Positions 14,315-15,116 of a stretch of 15,116 nt of DNA are shown piece by piece. The position numbers and the translations under genes are program-made. The notes beneath the pieces were generated by a model that did not search any database, had not been told where the DNA came from, and saw only the letters and a list, made by a program, of their open reading frames with translations. How positions within the stretch are numbered: position 1 is the stretch's first letter; each line of letters starts with the position of its first letter. Source of the DNA: an uncultured Oscillospiraceae bacterium (lineage in GTDB: Bacteria; Bacillota; Clostridia; Oscillospirales; Acutalibacteraceae); assembly GCA_958354085.1 (NCBI GenBank), contig CATWUX010000043.1:1-15116 (forward strand). Reading direction: 5' to 3'.

Positions 14315-14343
14315 TACAGCATCAAGTACAGTTTTTGGTACAG
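14315..14343 (+). repeat. Three TACAG repeats with exact 12-bp period
   Basis: TACAG occurs at 14315-14319, 14327-14331 and 14339-14343, each 12 bp apart, inside the leader of the rightward gene. Such phased short repeats are often binding sites for a small dimeric regulator, for example of the ribbon-helix-helix type. Two repeats could also be chance in AT-rich DNA; three in register is more suggestive. Confidence 0.5.
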
Positions 14344-14380
14344 TGCTTGTGATAGAATAGAAGCAAAGGAGCAAAACAAA

Positions 14381-15116
14381 ATGATTTCTGCGTTTTTCAC
14401 TGCCGATTACCGTGACGGCAGGGTGATATTCGGCGGCAAAAGCTATCCCGCCGGAGTGTTTGCCACGCACCTACTGGGTCAGTTTTATATCAATGACACC
14501 GCCGCACGAATCGCTGTGTTTCGGGATGATTTGAATTATCATATTCTCACACAGCTAAATAACGGATACTTGAACATCACGGAATTTGTGAAAACGGGAG
14601 TAAATACGCTTGAAGCCTTAAAAGCATTACCAAAACTGCGACCATTTGACGGGCTGAATATTGAAGAAATCCGTAATTCAGTAACAACGCTTTTCACGGC
14701 AGAAACCGGGCAAAAGATATGCGAACACTTTGCCGACAAGGCAAAGCTCAGTTTATTGACACAAGATGAAATTGCCGCAGGCACGGCAGACAGAATGAAA
14801 ACCGCAACGGATTTAACTTTGATTGAAAACAACATCACAGAGATAAAATCGATACTGTTATTCTTCGATACTCTTGCCGATGACTTGATACTTGCACACG
14901 GGAATCTATTAAAATTCTGCAACCGCATTGACGAGGCAGAACGCTTGGACGAGGCGCATTTATTACCGTTAGCACTGGAGGTTTTCGGAGACCATCACTT
15001 TACGCAAAGCGGAAGATATATTTCAGTGAAGAAGAATGCAAAGAGCGTAACCGGAACCGTGGCAAAAAGGCTGAATTTCGACAGCTATTACAGCTTTATC
15101 CTGACAGACTTTTTTG
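14381..15116 (+). CDS. Protein of unknown function (possibly DUF6076-like), 3'-truncated by window edge
   Basis: The frame is open for 245 codons from the ATG at 14381 to the window end, with AAAGGAG at 14365-14371 (9-nt spacing) and a good promoter upstream. It is the only + strand gene seen in the element, divergent from the mobilization operon. The visible part has no signal peptide or clear membrane helix. Segments that look conserved are GGKSYPAGVFATHLLGQFY near the N-terminus, LPLALEVFG, and FDSYYSFILTDFF at the window end. From memory these resemble the DUF6076 proteins of clostridial elements, whose C-termini carry a cysteine pair motif. That match is not verified and no function is claimed. 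Confidence 0.8.
   Translation, partial: MISAFFTADYRDGRVIFGGKSYPAGVFATHLLGQFYINDTAARIAVFRDDLNYHILTQLNNGYLNITEFVKTGVNTLEALKALPKLRPFDGLNIEEIRNSVTTLFTAETGQKICEHFADKAKLSLLTQDEIAAGTADRMKTATDLTLIENNITEIKSILLFFDTLADDLILAHGNLLKFCNRIDEAERLDEAHLLPLALEVFGDHHFTQSGRYISVKKNAKSVTGTVAKRLNFDSYYSFILTDFF

Larger units (their letters stand above)
7603..15116. mobile_element. Integrated mobilizable or conjugative element, left end at ~7603, right end outside the window
   Basis: The left end is placed at about 7603 (plus or minus a few bases), where IS200 tnpA sequence stops. Inside are a large serine recombinase at the edge, a relaxase with a MobC-like partner, a candidate oriT, a ParM/ParR pair, a ParB-like protein and small accessory genes, mostly co-oriented on the - strand. 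The sequence is clearly more AT-rich than the flanking chromosome, with different codon use. No coupling protein or type IV secretion gene is visible. It may be a mobilizable transposon or the left part of a larger conjugative element. The right end is not in the window, so the attachment site duplication cannot be tested. Confidence 0.85.

Noticed and set aside
9639..14380. A new defence or toxin-antitoxin system inside the element
   Set aside because: The small genes are best explained as mobilization, partition and cysteine-rich VLP proteins; no toxin, nuclease effector or reverse transcriptase motif was found.
7603..15116. CRISPR array or long tandem repeats
   Set aside because: Only short dyads and the 5-nt TACAG series were seen; no regularly spaced repeats of CRISPR length.

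Overview
The window joins a GC-rich, tightly packed chromosomal housekeeping region (1-7400, all genes on the + strand) to an AT-richer integrated mobile element (about 7603 to the right edge, mostly on the - strand). Protein sequences, strong Shine-Dalgarno sites and the order rsmD-coaD and SRP RNA-dnaX-ybaB-recR point to a Firmicute of the class Clostridia, probably a GC-rich gut member of the Oscillospiraceae/Ruminococcaceae type. That taxonomic call is inference.

Housekeeping part. The window opens inside rsmD (16S rRNA methyltransferase). It continues with coaD (coenzyme A synthesis), a small coiled-coil protein whose start overlaps the coaD stop, a TVP38/DedA-type membrane protein, and a cardiolipin synthase overlapping it by 38 nt. 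A promoter at 3779-3808 then drives the small SRP RNA (core 3839-3960, terminator 3951-3976). Next come dnaX, a YbaB/EbfC nucleoid protein, recR and smpB, and a perfect 12-bp hairpin at 7369-7396 closes the region.

Junction. Just past that hairpin lies the 5' end of an IS200/IS605-type insertion sequence: a left-end hairpin, a stem that covers the Shine-Dalgarno site, and the first 23 codons of tnpA. The larger element cuts it off near 7602. The recombinase gene at the element's edge reads through the junction and takes its last 14 codons and its stop from antisense tnpA sequence.

Mobile element. On the - strand, reading right to left, the genes are: a cysteine-rich VLP-type small protein, a ParM-like actin ATPase and its small ParR-like partner (ATGA overlap), a non-coding hairpin-rich stretch that is the best oriT candidate, a MobC-like ribbon-helix-helix protein, a MOBP-type relaxase, a ParB-like protein (ATGA overlap with the relaxase), an unrecognised 64-aa protein, and a large serine recombinase of the TnpX/TndX kind. 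The likely division of labour is excision and integration by the recombinase, DNA processing for transfer by relaxase, MobC and oriT, and maintenance of a circular form by ParM/ParR and perhaps ParB. No type IV secretion genes are visible, so the element is either mobilizable in trans or part of a larger conjugative element whose right end is outside the window. Divergent from this operon, a + strand gene of unknown function (possibly DUF6076-like) starts at 14381 behind a good promoter and runs off the window.

I saw no tRNA, rRNA, CRISPR array, resistance gene or recognisable defence system.
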